64,000 nt of DNA from Trichobilharzia szidati (taxonomy: Eukaryota > Platyhelminthes > Trematoda > Strigeidida > Schistosomatidae), in assembly GCA_944472155.2 (NCBI GenBank), contig OX235271.1:107087256-107151255 (forward strand), given 5' to 3'. This document shows, piece after piece, positions 1-13,600 of the stretch. How positions within the stretch are numbered: position 1 is the first letter of the stretch; every line of letters begins with the position of its first letter. Position numbers and translations under genes: made by a program. The notes beneath the pieces were generated by a model. The model was not told the origin of the DNA. It ran no database searches and was given only the letters and a program-made list of their open reading frames with translations.

Positions 1-150
1 ACGTATCCACCGGTCATCAGGCGAGCCCGCAGACTGTGCAGTCACTGAAACACAATCCAATAACGCATGAATTCCAACTTCTGCCATTTCGCGATATGTA
101 TATACATATGTATATGTAGCACGACCCCCAGCCAGTGTCACAGGCGAGTT
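1..150 (-). repeat. fragment of hammerhead-type repeat, upstream arm
   Basis: The words CATGAATTCCAACTTCTGCC and CCAGCCAGTGTCAC match, in reverse orientation, the stretch that lies upstream of the tRNA-like part of the repeats at 37.8 kb and 32.0 kb. A short TA/TG microsatellite (about 99-118) interrupts it. No hammerhead core is present. Assignment rests on short shared words and the fragment runs off the window edge. Confidence 0.45.
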
Positions 151-1196
151 AACTGATACGATAAAGTCACTAAACAAAGAACTGTACACCCATCTGTTCC
201 ATGATTCTGGTAAGAATCTACAATTTGGTAGGTAATCAGCATAACAGCAAAGCCTGTGGTTTCCTCAGCGTAAAGTTTAAGGGTTGAGTCAAAAGAAATC
301 CCTAGAATTAGTTTGCAAATCTGAGAATGACATGTACTCAATCCTACGTAAGCTGTTTTAAATCACGGATACATATTTTCGATAATTACCGATAAGTCTG
401 AAACACAGATCCATGCTTTTCAACTGAATGGCGTTTCAACACTCCACATCACCAGTAAATGTAGTTGTTTCCGATCGGCTTGTTATATACAAAAGCCATC
501 TTATACTTTCTGTAACTGTAAATAGTATTCGATTTTGTCCATGTGAGAATTTCAAATGCAAAGAAAAGTCACATGTTATGGTGATTTTCAAATCACTTCC
601 TTTTGTCACAGTACAGATTTAAAATCTAGCATGAAGTGTCATTGTTTTTGCATCTGAGTATATCTGCCAAACAAGGAGAACTTATTTATTTTTGAAAGAA
701 AACATATCGAAGTATCAAAATTCAAATAGTGATGCAAAGCAAAGTTCTTTTCACATATCCAAAAGTATTACGGTATACATTTATGGCATTCAGTAAAGCC
801 ACAGTTACCTTTCCGGCAAATATTTTTATTTTCTCACAAAATACCCTCAACTGGTCACATCAAATACATACCATGCATTTATCTAAAAAAAATTAAAATG
901 TTACTAAAATAAGAATTTGTCATATTAAGTTGACAGTAAAATTCAGTGAACAGAATACTAAATTTTCCACCTACATAAAATAAGAATGCAATATACCGAA
1001 ACTAAACAGCCAGCAGAGTAATAGCATAGCAATCATATTATTAATTTAGTTTTCTATTTTAACTGTGAAATAGTCACTTTTGAATTGCACCGAGATGATC
1101 TATACAGAGGCAATAGAAGTAATTTAACTGATAGTATCTCTGTCAAGAAAAAAATATTAACTGACTTCACAGACGAATTGAAGTTCTCTGTTCTTT

Positions 1197-1320
1197 GAAG
1201 TTTCTATAGTGGTATGGTTAACTTCTTGGGGTAGGGTCTCTAGCCTCATACCTACCCTTCACATTTTCTATATTTAGAACCGGCTAGAACCAGCCAAGAA
1301 CCTAGTGTCCAACAAATATG
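1197..1320 (-). repeat. old SINE A fragment (body)
   Basis: The words GAAGTTTCTATAGTGGT and TCTAGCCTCATACCTACCCT match, in reverse orientation, the body of the tRNA-headed SINE found intact just downstream. Head and tail are not recognisable. It is diverged. Confidence 0.4.
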
Positions 1321-1365
1321 CAGAAGAAAAGGAAAGTGGATTCTACAAACCCAGCGAAGACCGTT

Positions 1366-1602
1366 GCGTCGGTGGCACACCGGTTAGGACGTTTGCCGAC
1401 CATGCACGTGGTCCGGGGCTCGATCCCTAGTTGACGCACTCCTTTACTTCTCTAAGCCAGAAATAAAAAAGCCAGTAAAGAGGGAAGGTTGAGCATGAGG
1501 CTAGCAACCCTATCCTGTAAAAATAAAGACTGCTACAGAAACTTCAAGCCACTAGCTTGAAGCCCTATGTTTCACTGGGAACGCGAAGGAATAATAATAA
1601 TA
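1366..1602 (+). mobile_element. SINE A, full length, tRNA-like head
   Basis: A tRNA-related SINE. The head (about 1366-1437) starts GCGTCGG and closes with a complementary acceptor strand (TTGACGC), with an A-box-like stretch (TGGCACACCGGTTAGGAC) and a B-box-like GGGCTCGATCC. The body carries GAGGCTAGCAACCCTATCC and CTACAGAAACTTCAAG. The tail reads TTGAAGCCCTATGTTTC and then (ATA)n. Body and tail match the two ends of the RTE-type LINE in this window. It is followed at once by a LINE 3' fragment. No clear target-site duplication was seen. Confidence 0.8.
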
Positions 1603-1836
1603 GAAACGACCACTGAGTTGAGTGACATCACGCGTCAGACCTTCGAGTGGAACTCTAGTAGGAAGCGACGAGCTTGGAGTCCGAGGATGACATGGAGGAA
1701 ATCATATGGGAAGGAGATGAAAGTTTTTAAGTAATCGTGACGCTAAAGAGGACTTCAGAAAACAGAATGAAAATGAGATAGACTGTTGAAACCCAGTATT
1801 CCACTAAGAACCCGAAGGAACAATAACACTATTATA
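1603..1836 (+). mobile_element. RTE-type LINE, 3'-end fragment
   Basis: The stretch ACATCACGCGTCAGACCTTC, the segment CGAGTGGAACTC..GGAAGCGACGAG and the end TATTCCACTAAGAACCCGAAGG followed by CAATAACA match the 3' ends of the LINE copies at 24.4-25.0 and 51.7-52.1 kb. The reading frame (the [12 protein letters not shown] region of the LINE C-terminus) is broken. It directly abuts the SINE A tail. Confidence 0.7.
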
Positions 1837-2439
1837 CACATTACTACAATAGGCTTACTAGAAATGTTTGTTCAGGACCACCATTGAATCCTTGTGTCCA
1901 TGATACTGCTAAACTTGAACTGGTTGCATTGATTAAACGTGGAGAGCTGGGTACATCTGGTTGAACTGGACGTATTAGATCCACACGACCAGTATCCTCA
2001 CCGACTAAATTCTTTGCCTAGTGAAAAAGCATTGTAAGCAACAGAGTCATTTCATGTAAAAAACGGGAATAACTGTTTTCAAAATTAAGGAATTTCTCGA
2101 AACGTTTTCTTGTCGATGTTTCGTAATTATGTTTAACATCTCTCTTTTGAATTTATTTGTTATAGATGCAGAGAATGCAGGTAGAAATTTTATTTAAAAT
2201 TCGCAAGTAAGTCGGTATTTCCCATAGTTTTGTTTCATAAAGTTTGTATTAACAAAATTGTATAAACAAGTTTATCACAGTGATTTGTCATGTTATTTTG
2301 AGAAACACTGAACATATCCTGTCTAACTGACAGTAAAGGACAGAGCTTTGAAACACTTACTGACTGTCGTGAAAAGCAGACTAGAGAGAATGTAGACTAT
2401 TGAACCATTTGTAGGGTAATATAATGTCTTATACTATTT

Positions 2440-2612
2440 TCGATTATCCACTAGTCAGCAACTAGTGTAATGTGCCTAGTCCTATCTTTGGCGCAGACCA
2501 AATTCTATCAGTCAAGTTTGCAATATGGCCACCATGCTATATGGCTTGCCATCACGGTGCACTGTGAATTGTTGGTATTAGATGGTTGGAGGCAGTTGGC
2601 AGGCTTTTACTA
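2440..2612 (+). repeat. partial copy of the 26.4-kb foldback repeat
   Basis: The words AATTCTATCAGTCAAGTTTG, GGCCACCATG and TTGTTGGTATTAGATGGTTGG are shared with the inverted-repeat element at 26380-26850, here in another arrangement. No coding content. Boundaries are approximate. Confidence 0.6.
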
Positions 2613-4344
2613 TATCCGTTATGAGGATACATAGAGTTCAAAGTATTGTCATTGTACTCTGTGTCATTACTAGATTTATGAAATTAGTAATTTATGTATT
2701 GCTCATAATTAACTTCTTCCTACTTATTAGAACAGTGGCGCATTTTGCAAAAGTGACTGTGACGTAATGACGCGACTGTTTGTTTTTCAAAAGATGTTAC
2801 TTCTAAGATTTTGTCCATACGACTACCCTCTGAAATAATCAGAAAAATGCTGCATTATCGTGTCATTAGGCGATATTTCATCACACAGTTTAAGCGTTTT
2901 TCTTCATTTACTCACATGTATTGATAAAATGTAACATTACATGTAAAGAATATAGTGAATGACTGAGAATAAATATGATAAACGGTCTACAAAAATATAT
3001 GGAGTTCAATAACTCAGTGTCCAAATGTGAATTCGACCTTACATATTCATAGTATACAAATATTTCCAAATGAACGCAACAATGGGATACTATACAAGAA
3101 ACATTTACACATTGAATTTTACACCTATTATTGTTCATCTTCATGAAGGAAGATTTTCTAATTTGACATATATTGAGTAGGAGAAAGGTAACTCTCACCA
3201 ATTCTTATTTTTAACCTCACCTTAAGAGTGTAAGAGAATTGTAAACTGTTACGGGAATCCTGAAGTTGATTAAGTGCAATTGACTCTTTCTATGAATAGA
3301 AATATTTCATTTGTATTGGTTAATGTTTGAGATTCTTCTGCCTTTATCATCAAAACGTCACATGCAAACGGTGTGATAATTATAACTAATGTTAGACAGA
3401 TTGCTGAAAGTCATCAGTCATCAGTGTTATTCCACTTTACAAGAAACATGGAAAATTTGTACAATGGTAAGAAGTCTTATGTGAAGAATTCAAAATGATC
3501 CAAAGTTTGGTTTTGATCTTCGAATTCAGTTTTATTAATGACCTAAGTTTAGTGTAGCTAATGTATGCAACTAGTATGCAATTCCAGCTACACATATGAA
3601 AGCAATAACTACAGTGTACATGTCTGTCATCTGTTTGTTTAATAAAATAATAACAGAACACAATGGCGCCTTCAAATTTTGTGAAAAATACTTGTAGAGC
3701 ACTTCGATTAAATTTCAGCCAGAAGTTTTTAAGAATAATGTATTTGATTAATTTCGATGGGGAAATTAACAGACACGTATTTATTCGACTATGCATGAAA
3801 AATGCCATGCTTTATGTGACATTCATTCATTCTGATACAGAAATTACTTCGGTATTATCTAATTCCAGAGGTTAACAGTTTCATATTTAGTGAATAAGGG
3901 AGTAATTTGATTCTATGGTTACCAATAGTAATACATAATAAATTATAAATTGAGAACGTCTAATATCTTTGTCTCGGCACTTAAAACATCTGTTAATTTT
4001 GGTAAGAAATTACCATATGGTGCAGTACATCTCTCTCACTGTGTCTTTTTTGTGCAAAACATAAGATGAAATTAATTACTGAATGAAATTCAGATTACAA
4101 AAATTGGCTAATACCTAAGTAGTCTGAAACTTGTGAAAAACAACTAAAAAATGTTTTCAGTTAAATAAAATCACAGGGGGAAAGATTACCTAAACACCGC
4201 AACGATATCATTATTGTAACAGGAAATATATGTGCTTTAATTCAGATGTTTATGCATATTATGCAAAATAGATAAATATCCAAAAGATTTTCTCAATGAC
4301 ATATTTTTAAACAACAGAACTTCATGGTATTGTGTCGAACTTAC
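2613..4344. other. intron or flank without recognised feature
   Basis: AT-rich DNA. I searched the minus strand for the phase-0 exon that should follow Ig8 (an NALG-like strand or an FN3 start) and saw none. Open frames here have no family signature and no splice context. Confidence 0.5.
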
Positions 4345-4673
4345 TTTACAAAAATATCTCCCTAAATCAACATCTTGTGGTTGGATTAAATACAATATTG
4401 CATGATATAGGCCTGGTCTAATTGATTTGACAACTGAACGGAATTGACCACCTTCAATTAGCGTTAAATTGGCTGGTTCACGTAGCCATTGTACTTCTGG
4501 CATAGGTTCTGCTGCGATGACGCATGTTAACCGTGCATGAGGACCACTTAAAATAGAGCTTATTTGATCAGGAACTTGATGTGATTGGATAGCACTGGTG
4601 GTTTTATTCTTAGTTAAAATCATATTTGATGCAGCTCTTGACCATCTTGTTACTGGGACGATTCGTGGTTCAA
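4345..4673 (-). CDS. nephrin-like gene, exon l (most of Ig8)
   Basis: The acceptor TTTAACAG ends at 4674 and the donor GTAAGT starts at 4344; 329 nt, ending in phase 0. It encodes [12 protein letters not shown], a linker with NKTT, then [20 protein letters not shown] (first cysteine and tryptophan), an LTLIEGG turn, and [10 protein letters not shown] with the second cysteine. The G strand of this domain and the expected FN3 domain must follow in an exon starting in phase 0; I did not find it between bases 1 and 4344. Confidence 0.88.
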
Positions 4674-7600
4674 CTGTTAAATGAAATGTGTGATTTAGTA
4701 GGGGAAAAAGGTGCAATACAAGTAATAATCGAAACAAACACACCTAAAATAAAATTGTTCAGATGTAAAATTCTTTCTACAGAAATCTTTGGCAAATGGT
4801 AATAAGGAAACTTAAATTAACATACATACGGGTGTGGATTTTTGTTCTATTCATTGTTGTATACTCTTATTTAGATGGGCCGGCTGAGAAGAATATTTAG
4901 CGCAATTTTCAATGTGAAGTGATCTTTAGGAATTACCTAGGGATAAGATACCCGTGTTTTCTGATGAATATGTTCGGTTCTCCTTGGGGATTTTCTTATG
5001 GTTGTATCACTGTATTGATTCTGGTCGCATCGCTGACCTGATACCTGACTATTTAATCGGGTCACTTGTCCCTTACTATTTGACCAACTTTGTCTATATC
5101 AGTACAGCTATTAATTTGAAGTTGATACGAGTGTGTGACATTCTTCACACTGAAGTTTGATCAACATCTGACATTACTTGGAGAATAAATGGAAATCAGG
5201 GAGTACTAGAGATTTCATTCGTCTTAGATTATGACTTCTTCAGGGGTCAGCAATTATGACCTCATCAGGAAGAGAATCAACAATTCCAGATTATGAGGCG
5301 TGCTCGCTGACCATTCAGACATTGGGATGGAATCCACTAGCCCATGAATTCTGAATTCTGCCAATTCTTCATATTTCCTCAGTCTAAGATCATTAATTTT
5401 ACCCAGTTGAATTGACGTTCTAAGTTGTCTATACAGGTGGACACAAATTAAACCACGCCGTGTCTTTTAACCACTAGTTTGTATTTATGGATTCCACCAA
5501 ACTTTTTGAACGGAATTCAAATTTGTCCTCCGAAGATGGGTATTCTATAAAATAAACGTGTTGAAAAGAAGTTCATATTGCCTTCTTTCCTTCCATGGCC
5601 ATGATAAATTTATTCAACATGCCACCGTTTCTTATTCTCCACCCTTTATTTAAGCTTTGTTTAGCTATCCGCTTAATCTTTAGTATTATGTAATCTCTAA
5701 TTTTATAACATCTTAACCTGATTTAATTATCGAGACGTTTGCTTCTTCATTATTCTTATCTACACCTGCGTCAAATATTTGTATAATTATTGCCAGTGAT
5801 GTTATCATTGTCGCTGTCAAATTTACAACATTTATCATTGACCCAAAAATCACCGTTTTTGGATAAAATTTTAAAGCCCGGGGAAAACCATATTGTTCGC
5901 CTCTACCTCCTGTTTTAATCAGTTAATATCAGTTGACGGTCTCCTTTATATCACTGAATTGTGCATAGACTTATTCATGACCTGTATGCCTCAAATGTAT
6001 GTGTTCTTTATGATCTTCAAGGTTCTGGATGTTTTCTCTTGTATTTATTTTATTCTTCTCTCTCTCCCCTACATTCGTAATTTTACTAACTTTTTTTATT
6101 ACAGCTTGATTCCACACGGTGCTTTTTGATAGAAGTATGGAATCTTCAGCATGTGATATCGGTAGCCCACATTTTGCAGGCCGACCATAGAAATCTGGTG
6201 TGCGTCGGCAGGGGATCGAAACCCGGACCATATGCATGGTCGGCGAGAGTCCTAACCGTTGTGCCACCGACGCAAAAGGTGCCGATTCCCTGTGAGCTGT
6301 GTACTTTTCAATCAAATAGAATGGCTTGATTGTAAGGCTTCCCGTGGGCCATAATATCTGGGCCAGTACAACATTTGTTACATCTAAAAATGTAATGAAG
6401 TAGTTTTGTGAACAAATATCTGTCTGTTGGCTTCCGATATCTGACAATGTTTTTTCCCATATCCTCTAAAATGTGTTATATTTTGATGCTTGATTTATGT
6501 ACAGACAAAGAGATGTCAGCTTAAATTAATGAAGGCTAGGCATAATAGCTTCACAAGTCTCGGTTTTTGAATGATCAGAGATTTTAGAAAGAAGTCAAAA
6601 AGTGCCTTCTTTTCACAGCTTAAAATATTTCTTGGATTACCATGAATGATATAAACTCTGGAAATGTACATTTTCTTTGAAAGCAACTTTTATGACCCAT
6701 AATTCATAGAATCTGGAAAATGCATTTAAATTTTGTCTTCATTTGCTTTGATTTATTTAGTCTTTGTATTTAGGACAATATAAGCAGTACAGATCAAGGA
6801 AATAGAGGAAAGAAAATTGTGGATATATGTAATGGATCTAAGATTAAGAACAGATTCTAGACGAAAAATACCAGCTTATAGCTACAAATCGTCTTATCCC
6901 ATTTGACTTACGTAGTAGATACACTTCTTGGGACTCAATGGTGAACTCTTATGAGTGGAATTCCATTTGACAATATTTAGTTTACAAAGTATAAGATGAA
7001 GTTAAACTCACTCACAGTATTTGGTATATGTCAAACTTCAACTTACAAGGATAAGTAAGATCAATTGTACGAACAGCTGGGGAACCTATACCATTATCCA
7101 TGTGACATTGATACCGACCAACATCATTTGGACTCAAATCGTAAATTGTTAGTGTACTAGTCATGATTCCTGGCGATGAGCACCAACATTTTGCATAATA
7201 TTTAAATCCACTATGCCATTCACCCTGTTTAAAAAAAAACAAAAGACAGAATAACAAATTAAAGTGTATTGTTGTGCAAACAGTGATTCTTCCATTCTAA
7301 TATAGGTGATTTTTGCAAGACGGCAGTATTCGTCATTGGGTTTTTCACAAGTCACTTCTAAGTCAACACACCGAATCCTTGCCTAGTTTAACAGCCGGTC
7401 ATAAACCTTTAAGACAGTGGAGGTTAGCAACTCCACCCCGTATAAGCCTCCCACCACCACTAAACATTCAGAGCTCTAAGTTTGAAGCTCTGTATTCCAC
7501 TTGGAACATAAAGAAATACAAAAATTTAAATAACTAAGCTGACTGTCCAAAGAAGAAAGGCACTTTTCATCTACCTGAAACAGAATTTGATAATATGTAT

Positions 7601-10600
7601 CTTGTACCTGTACTAAATGAAATGGTGTGCTTTCCTATGTCTGTCCTGCTAAAGAGTACGTCAATACAATTTTTGAAAGACATTCCCTCTCGCTCTCTCT
7701 CTGCTTAACTGCAGACCCAATGAAAGAGATATCATGGGAAATATTTGAATGCGTCTAATGATTGATGGAAAACCGGTTTTTATTTGTTAGCACTCAGTAT
7801 TTATTGCGTACAACTTTAATTGATTTAAACAAATTGAAATTATTCCCCTGAAATAAAAATTTCTATATTCAAAGGTACATGAAAGGTAAATTAAGCAAAA
7901 CCAATTTATTAGATTTATTTTATCTCCTGATATGTATGTACATTTGGTACTCCATGCGGTAAACTATTCACATTGCTTGATTTTCTCAAAGTTATCAAAT
8001 AAACACTGGGACAATACGGTGAGTGAAGAGGATAAAATGTACTTTTCTAAGTAAGATAAGCGACTAAATTTTCACTTGAATAACTACAGTTGTGTTTATT
8101 TTAAGTAATAAATATCCAGTTTTAGAATGCAAATATAAACTATGGATGCATATATACATATATGTCAAGGAGAGATAATTCTGAAGAACTTAAGCTCTGT
8201 TTAAAATAATATCTTTAATATAAACTAAAATGAAACTAGTTTTATCATGGAAAAGACTATTTTTATACTTATAAGTGTTTTTGTGCAATAATGTATCCGC
8301 AAGTCGACATTTATTATTATAAACAATAATCAGAATGCATCATTACATGAGACAATAAAAGTTAGAAACCTATAGATGAAGAATACAAATACTAAAATAA
8401 AGAATCCTTTTATTATTTATGAAAAAGACAGAAGGCTACCGATAAACAAGTGAATGATTAGTTATTTTAGTCAATTACTTTTTAGTTTTTTTATCAAAAT
8501 AATGTGGATTTATTCACAAAAGAATATCAGTTGTTGGACAGTATATTTCAGTTATAGATATGAATTCCAGTACAAAATGTACCTACGCATTTATCCGTTC
8601 ACATTATCAGTACATAAAGTTTGTTCAGTGATTCTGACAATAGTCTAATAACCTTGGTGCTTTCTGATAGAATAATCCCTTCTGAGATTATATGGATTGT
8701 TGCTTAAGTAACAGACTGCTTGGCTGAACTTAACCTGTCATTTAAGACAAATTCTTAGAAACTATCGGTTTCATTATACACATTGATAACTTTAATGTTA
8801 TTAGTAAATAAAAAACGCAGTAATATTCAGAGGTAAAATTATAGACTGTATAAGTGTTTAGATGTATGACACTATATACTACTGATTGGTTGAAATGAGT
8901 AGTTGGGTGACAGTCACATCAACTGGTAGTGCTTGCTTGATTCAGTGTGTAAGGTTTTGCCTTTTATACAAACCATTCCACCTTTAAGAAACGGTAACTG
9001 ACATATTCTTGTATATAATCCATAGATTTTGTGACTGAAAACTTGCAGGGGTAGAACATTTTTTGTCTGAATGGAAGAATTAGCATGACACTCAATCATT
9101 ATTATAGGCTTTACGTCATCATTGAAATTTTCATATGACATATCACCAAACAATGGCTTCCATTCAATGCATTTATGATTTCAATGCAAAAATGCAGCTA
9201 TTTAGTGCTTTTTAACTTCCAATAATAAGCTTTCTGGAACTGACTGATAACGAGAAGAGACACTCCATGGAATAAAGCGCTTACAAATATCTCAGTTAAA
9301 GTTATCCGAAGAAGGAAGGAAAGGATTTTTACCAGTGTACATCATGGTCACGTCAGAAATCGTTATTCGGAAAGACTTAAATTTAATGCACTTAGTGCTT
9401 AATGTGATCTGCAGTTTGTGTCATCAGTTTACAGTATTCCTGGATGCCGAATCTTCCGTTGATCTTCATTGAAATTTACTGTATTTAGTCAACTTCTAAA
9501 AATAATTTGAAGCAACATGCTGAACCTGTCGAATTATTTTATGAGAATCTACTTTTAAAACATTGCACTGTTTTCTCATTCTCTTGATCACTTAACCGCC
9601 TTTTAACTTATTACCACATCTAGTAAACTGTAATCCATCAGTGCTTGTGCCTAGGCAATTTCAAAAACAGATAAAGTTCCAGATGTCAGTTGTTAGTAGT
9701 AGCCGCCAGTAGAAACAGTGCTACATGTTTCATCCAATTATGAGCTTATTAACTCTGTGGCTACAACCCCGAACTCACTGTTAAAAACACCAAAGCGTTA
9801 ACTACATAACTGCCGAGCTCCAGTAACCACCTGTTATGCGATGATTATTTTTGATGTTATTTACTTCAATTACTGCCTTACTTTTAAAAGCCGAATTTCT
9901 CATTGTGAACTCAAGTTTTAGGCAGCATCATGCAAATAAAATCAGGATGATTGCAATTCATTGCCGGCTCATCTTTTCAAGGAATTCATGTGACCAAATT
10001 ACATGAACATTTTTAGTCAGTTTAAACCAATACAGAATCATAGTTACAACAGAATGTGAGGTTGAAACATTATTCAACATCTTATTAAACTTTCATATAT
10101 TCAAAATGTATTTTTCCTGCTAGAATGTATCTTGTTTTACTGGGCTTATATTCTGCTAAATCGTTTAGTTTTGATTAATGTAGAATTCAGGACTATTTTA
10201 AGTAACATTTGATGTGTCACATGAAACATTAACGCAAAGTTTTTTTATTAAAAAGGAAGTCAAAATTGAAATATGAAAAGAAGAATGATGTTTCAGTGAT
10301 CGTAGTGAACGTCTTTGAAATTTTCAATGAAAGAAGAGAAATTAGCGAAACTGTTGAACATAATACAAATAAGGAGGAATTTTGAGGCATCCACAGTGCT
10401 TCCAGATAAAGAAAGGGTTAAATTATTCGCTTAAGCTCATAAATTCACTCAGTTAAAGACTGTGTAGGCTAAAGTATCCTACTGACCAGTTTAGACAGAA
10501 TAACTCACACTAAAACACCTTGCAATGACTGTGAGGTCAGCTATATAGGTTAATCCAGTAAGTCAGAGTCAATTAGGTTATCGGAATATGGGAGTTTAAC

Positions 10601-13600
10601 TAAATGTAGAGTAGTGGACTAAGATCTTTTTTAAAAAGGCAGCAACTGCAATGCATGAAGTAGAACACAGTAGAGTGAGACAGGACTTCAGTTCTACAAA
10701 GTAATACAGGTAAGTGGAGGAAGATGTTGATTGCTGAACTTTTATTCAAGGAATCTATGCCTGACACATGTAGAAGACATGACTCATCACGGACACCAGA
10801 GATATGGGAAATATTACTGCTAATCAAAGTAGTAGAAATACATAATCGAAATCTGAAAGTCAAATGACACTCTGGATACGTCTACTGTTCTTGACACATC
10901 ATCTGTAATTAATACTATATCACTGTGAGTTCTATAAAATAATAAAGTAATTCTATGATGGAGATTTTTCAATAATTTTTATTGAGAAAGTTTGGGAAAA
11001 TGAGGTGTTCTGAGTTTTCCAGTTTAAGGACTTTATAAAACAGGAAACTAAGGTTAATAAAGCCGGATTAAGTAAATTCACCAAATTTTTTGGCAGAACA
11101 ACTTAGCTGAATACTGTACATACAGTGTTGCATACACCATGAGAAATACATGAGGAGATATGCGACTAACAATAAGCCACAATGAATCGGTGATAGCAAA
11201 AAGTGAAAGTGTTTTATAGGTCAAGTTCAAGTAGGTAGAGGGTGAGAAATGCATAAGAGATTTTGAATTAAGATTATAGTATATTGTAGTTCAGTTAATT
11301 CACTATAATAAACAATTAGCTATTGGACTCAGTTTTGTGTAGTTAGGTTCTATAAATACGGTCTCTGTATACAGAAGGAAAGGGTTATCCCTTTGAGTCT
11401 GACATGTTAAAATCTTCCACTCTACTAACTGTTATTATTACTGTTTTATTTTACTTTATTCATTATTATTATCTTGGCTCAAACTATATTTTGTCAGTGT
11501 CACTACTTAAATATCCCCATGGTATTTTGCGGAAAAAGAATAATTAAGGCGAAAATTTGTTGTGAATAGTTTTTTCAGGTTCTACAGTTAGAAATCCATT
11601 AATGTCAGAATCATTATCAACATTACTACTGTATATTGTTAATCCCTTGGGTTCCTAGTGGAACAATGGGCTTCAGTAACACATCTCCACTTTCTTCTGT
11701 TTGGTGCTGTCCACTTCAGCCTGGCCCAAGGTCGCTCATAATGTCTCATTTCCCCCACCTTAACACTATCTCCTCCATGTCGCCCTCACACTGATGACCC
11801 ATTCGTCGCTTCCCATTGGGATTCCACTCGAGGGCCTGGCACACTGTGTCATTCGACGGTCTCTTCAATGTATGCCCAATCCATCTCCATTTTCTTCTAC
11901 ATATTTGTTGAGCGATCGGCTCTTTATTGGTTTGTTCCTAATCAGAGTCTCTTGTTACTTATTCTTTCTGGCCATTTGATTTTCACTATGGAGGAAGAGA
12001 AGGTGGTAGCGGTCGACAAAAGTCTGCAATGGCCTGTTGGAAATGCTTTTGGTAACACGCAGTGGCTGACTGACTGACTTCATTGACATGTGTGTCGAAA
12101 ATCCGAATCTTGTTGTTTATGCTGGCTGGGTGACGGCAGAAGATTTCTAAGCTGGTTTCTGACTGATGATAGTGAGTATCTTACCTTTGCGATTCTGACT
12201 GGCTTTCACATCTTCATCTATTCCGCCGGACTATGGTTGAAACGATGCTCCCTAAATAAGCGAAGGAAGTAACCTCTATCAAATCTCTCCCGTTGATGGT
12301 GATTAGTGCTGGTTGTTGTAGCTGTTCGTTGGTAATATTCATCACCTCTGTCTTCTCTATGTCCATCTGGAGTCCTGTCTTCGCTGCCAGCCTCTTCGGC
12401 CAGTTTGTTGGTTTTCGCCTGCAAGTCTTTGAGTCTGTGTGACATTAAACATATATCATCTGCGAAATCCAGACCTCTTAGAGTCTCATAGATGGCCCAA
12501 CGTATTTCTGTCTTCTCACTCCCTGTGTACAGTCTGACGCATGATCTAGTCCACCACAATTAGGAATATCATCACTGATAATATATATTATATATTTTGT
12601 TATTATATTATTTCTAATAATTTCAAGTTCTTTCTTGAATGACTAATTGTTTATCATAGTGATTCAAATGAATTAAAATACACTGCAATCCCAGTTTTCA
12701 ATATCTTATGCCTCTTCCACGTTCTTTAAATCTGAACTTGACCTGTAAATCAGTTTCACTTTTCGTTTTACTACGATCGATTCACTGTGAAGTATTTATT
12801 AGTCACATATCTCCTTATGTATTTCTAATCGTATATAAAACATCAAATCAACCTTCTTTCTCACTTTAGCCATTAAAAGAGTGAATAGTGGTTATTAATT
12901 TCACTGGATGTGGTCTTATTGCAAAAGGCACAAATTTTGTCGTGTCATGGAGAATTTAAGTGGTGCACAATCTTAGAATTATATGTTGGTCAGTCACATG
13001 ATCTCACACCCTGACTAATAATAATAATAATTTGCTTTATTCCAAAACAGTACATGTGATACAGAATGGGATTCTCAGCATTTTTACTACAGTATTGCAT
13101 CCATTTAGTACATTATCAATAAATAGAATTCTACATAGATTAAGGAAATCTCAGTTCATTATGACAACAACACACTGGCATTTCGGTAGCATAGGTAAAG
13201 CTGAACAGTGTTTGAAGGTGTTAGAAAAGTAGGAGCTGTCATATTTACTGGCCTAAGCGAGAGAAAGAAACAAAGCAGCACATAACGGAAAAAAAGAGAG
13301 AGAAAAGGAAAAGAAGGAAAGAAAATGTTGTACCTATAAATGATATGAGTTGGAAAGACGAGATCCAGTTGTACTACTGACTACTTAATGAATTATAGGT
13401 GTCACGCCTAATGCTTTCTCTATCGCATAGAACACGAGCTAAGTAGGGTATGGTCGAGTTTTTGTACTTGCTGGTGCGAGCATATAGTTTTCTATATTGG
13501 CTTCTGGTTTTACCTGATGAGATGCAAGGGGAGAGCTGTGGGTGAAGAGGGTGGTGTGAGTTATCTAAAATGGATTTGACCCATTTTTCACATGAGTCCA

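Noticed and set aside
138..341. Minus-strand 67-codon frame as the FN3 or tail exon of the nephrin-like gene
   Set aside because: The residues show no FN3 or transmembrane pattern and no matching acceptor was seen.
3437..3875. Overlapping frames on both strands, 123 and 70 codons
   Set aside because: No family signature, no Ig or FN3 pattern, and no splice signals that fit the phase-0 exon expected after Ig8.
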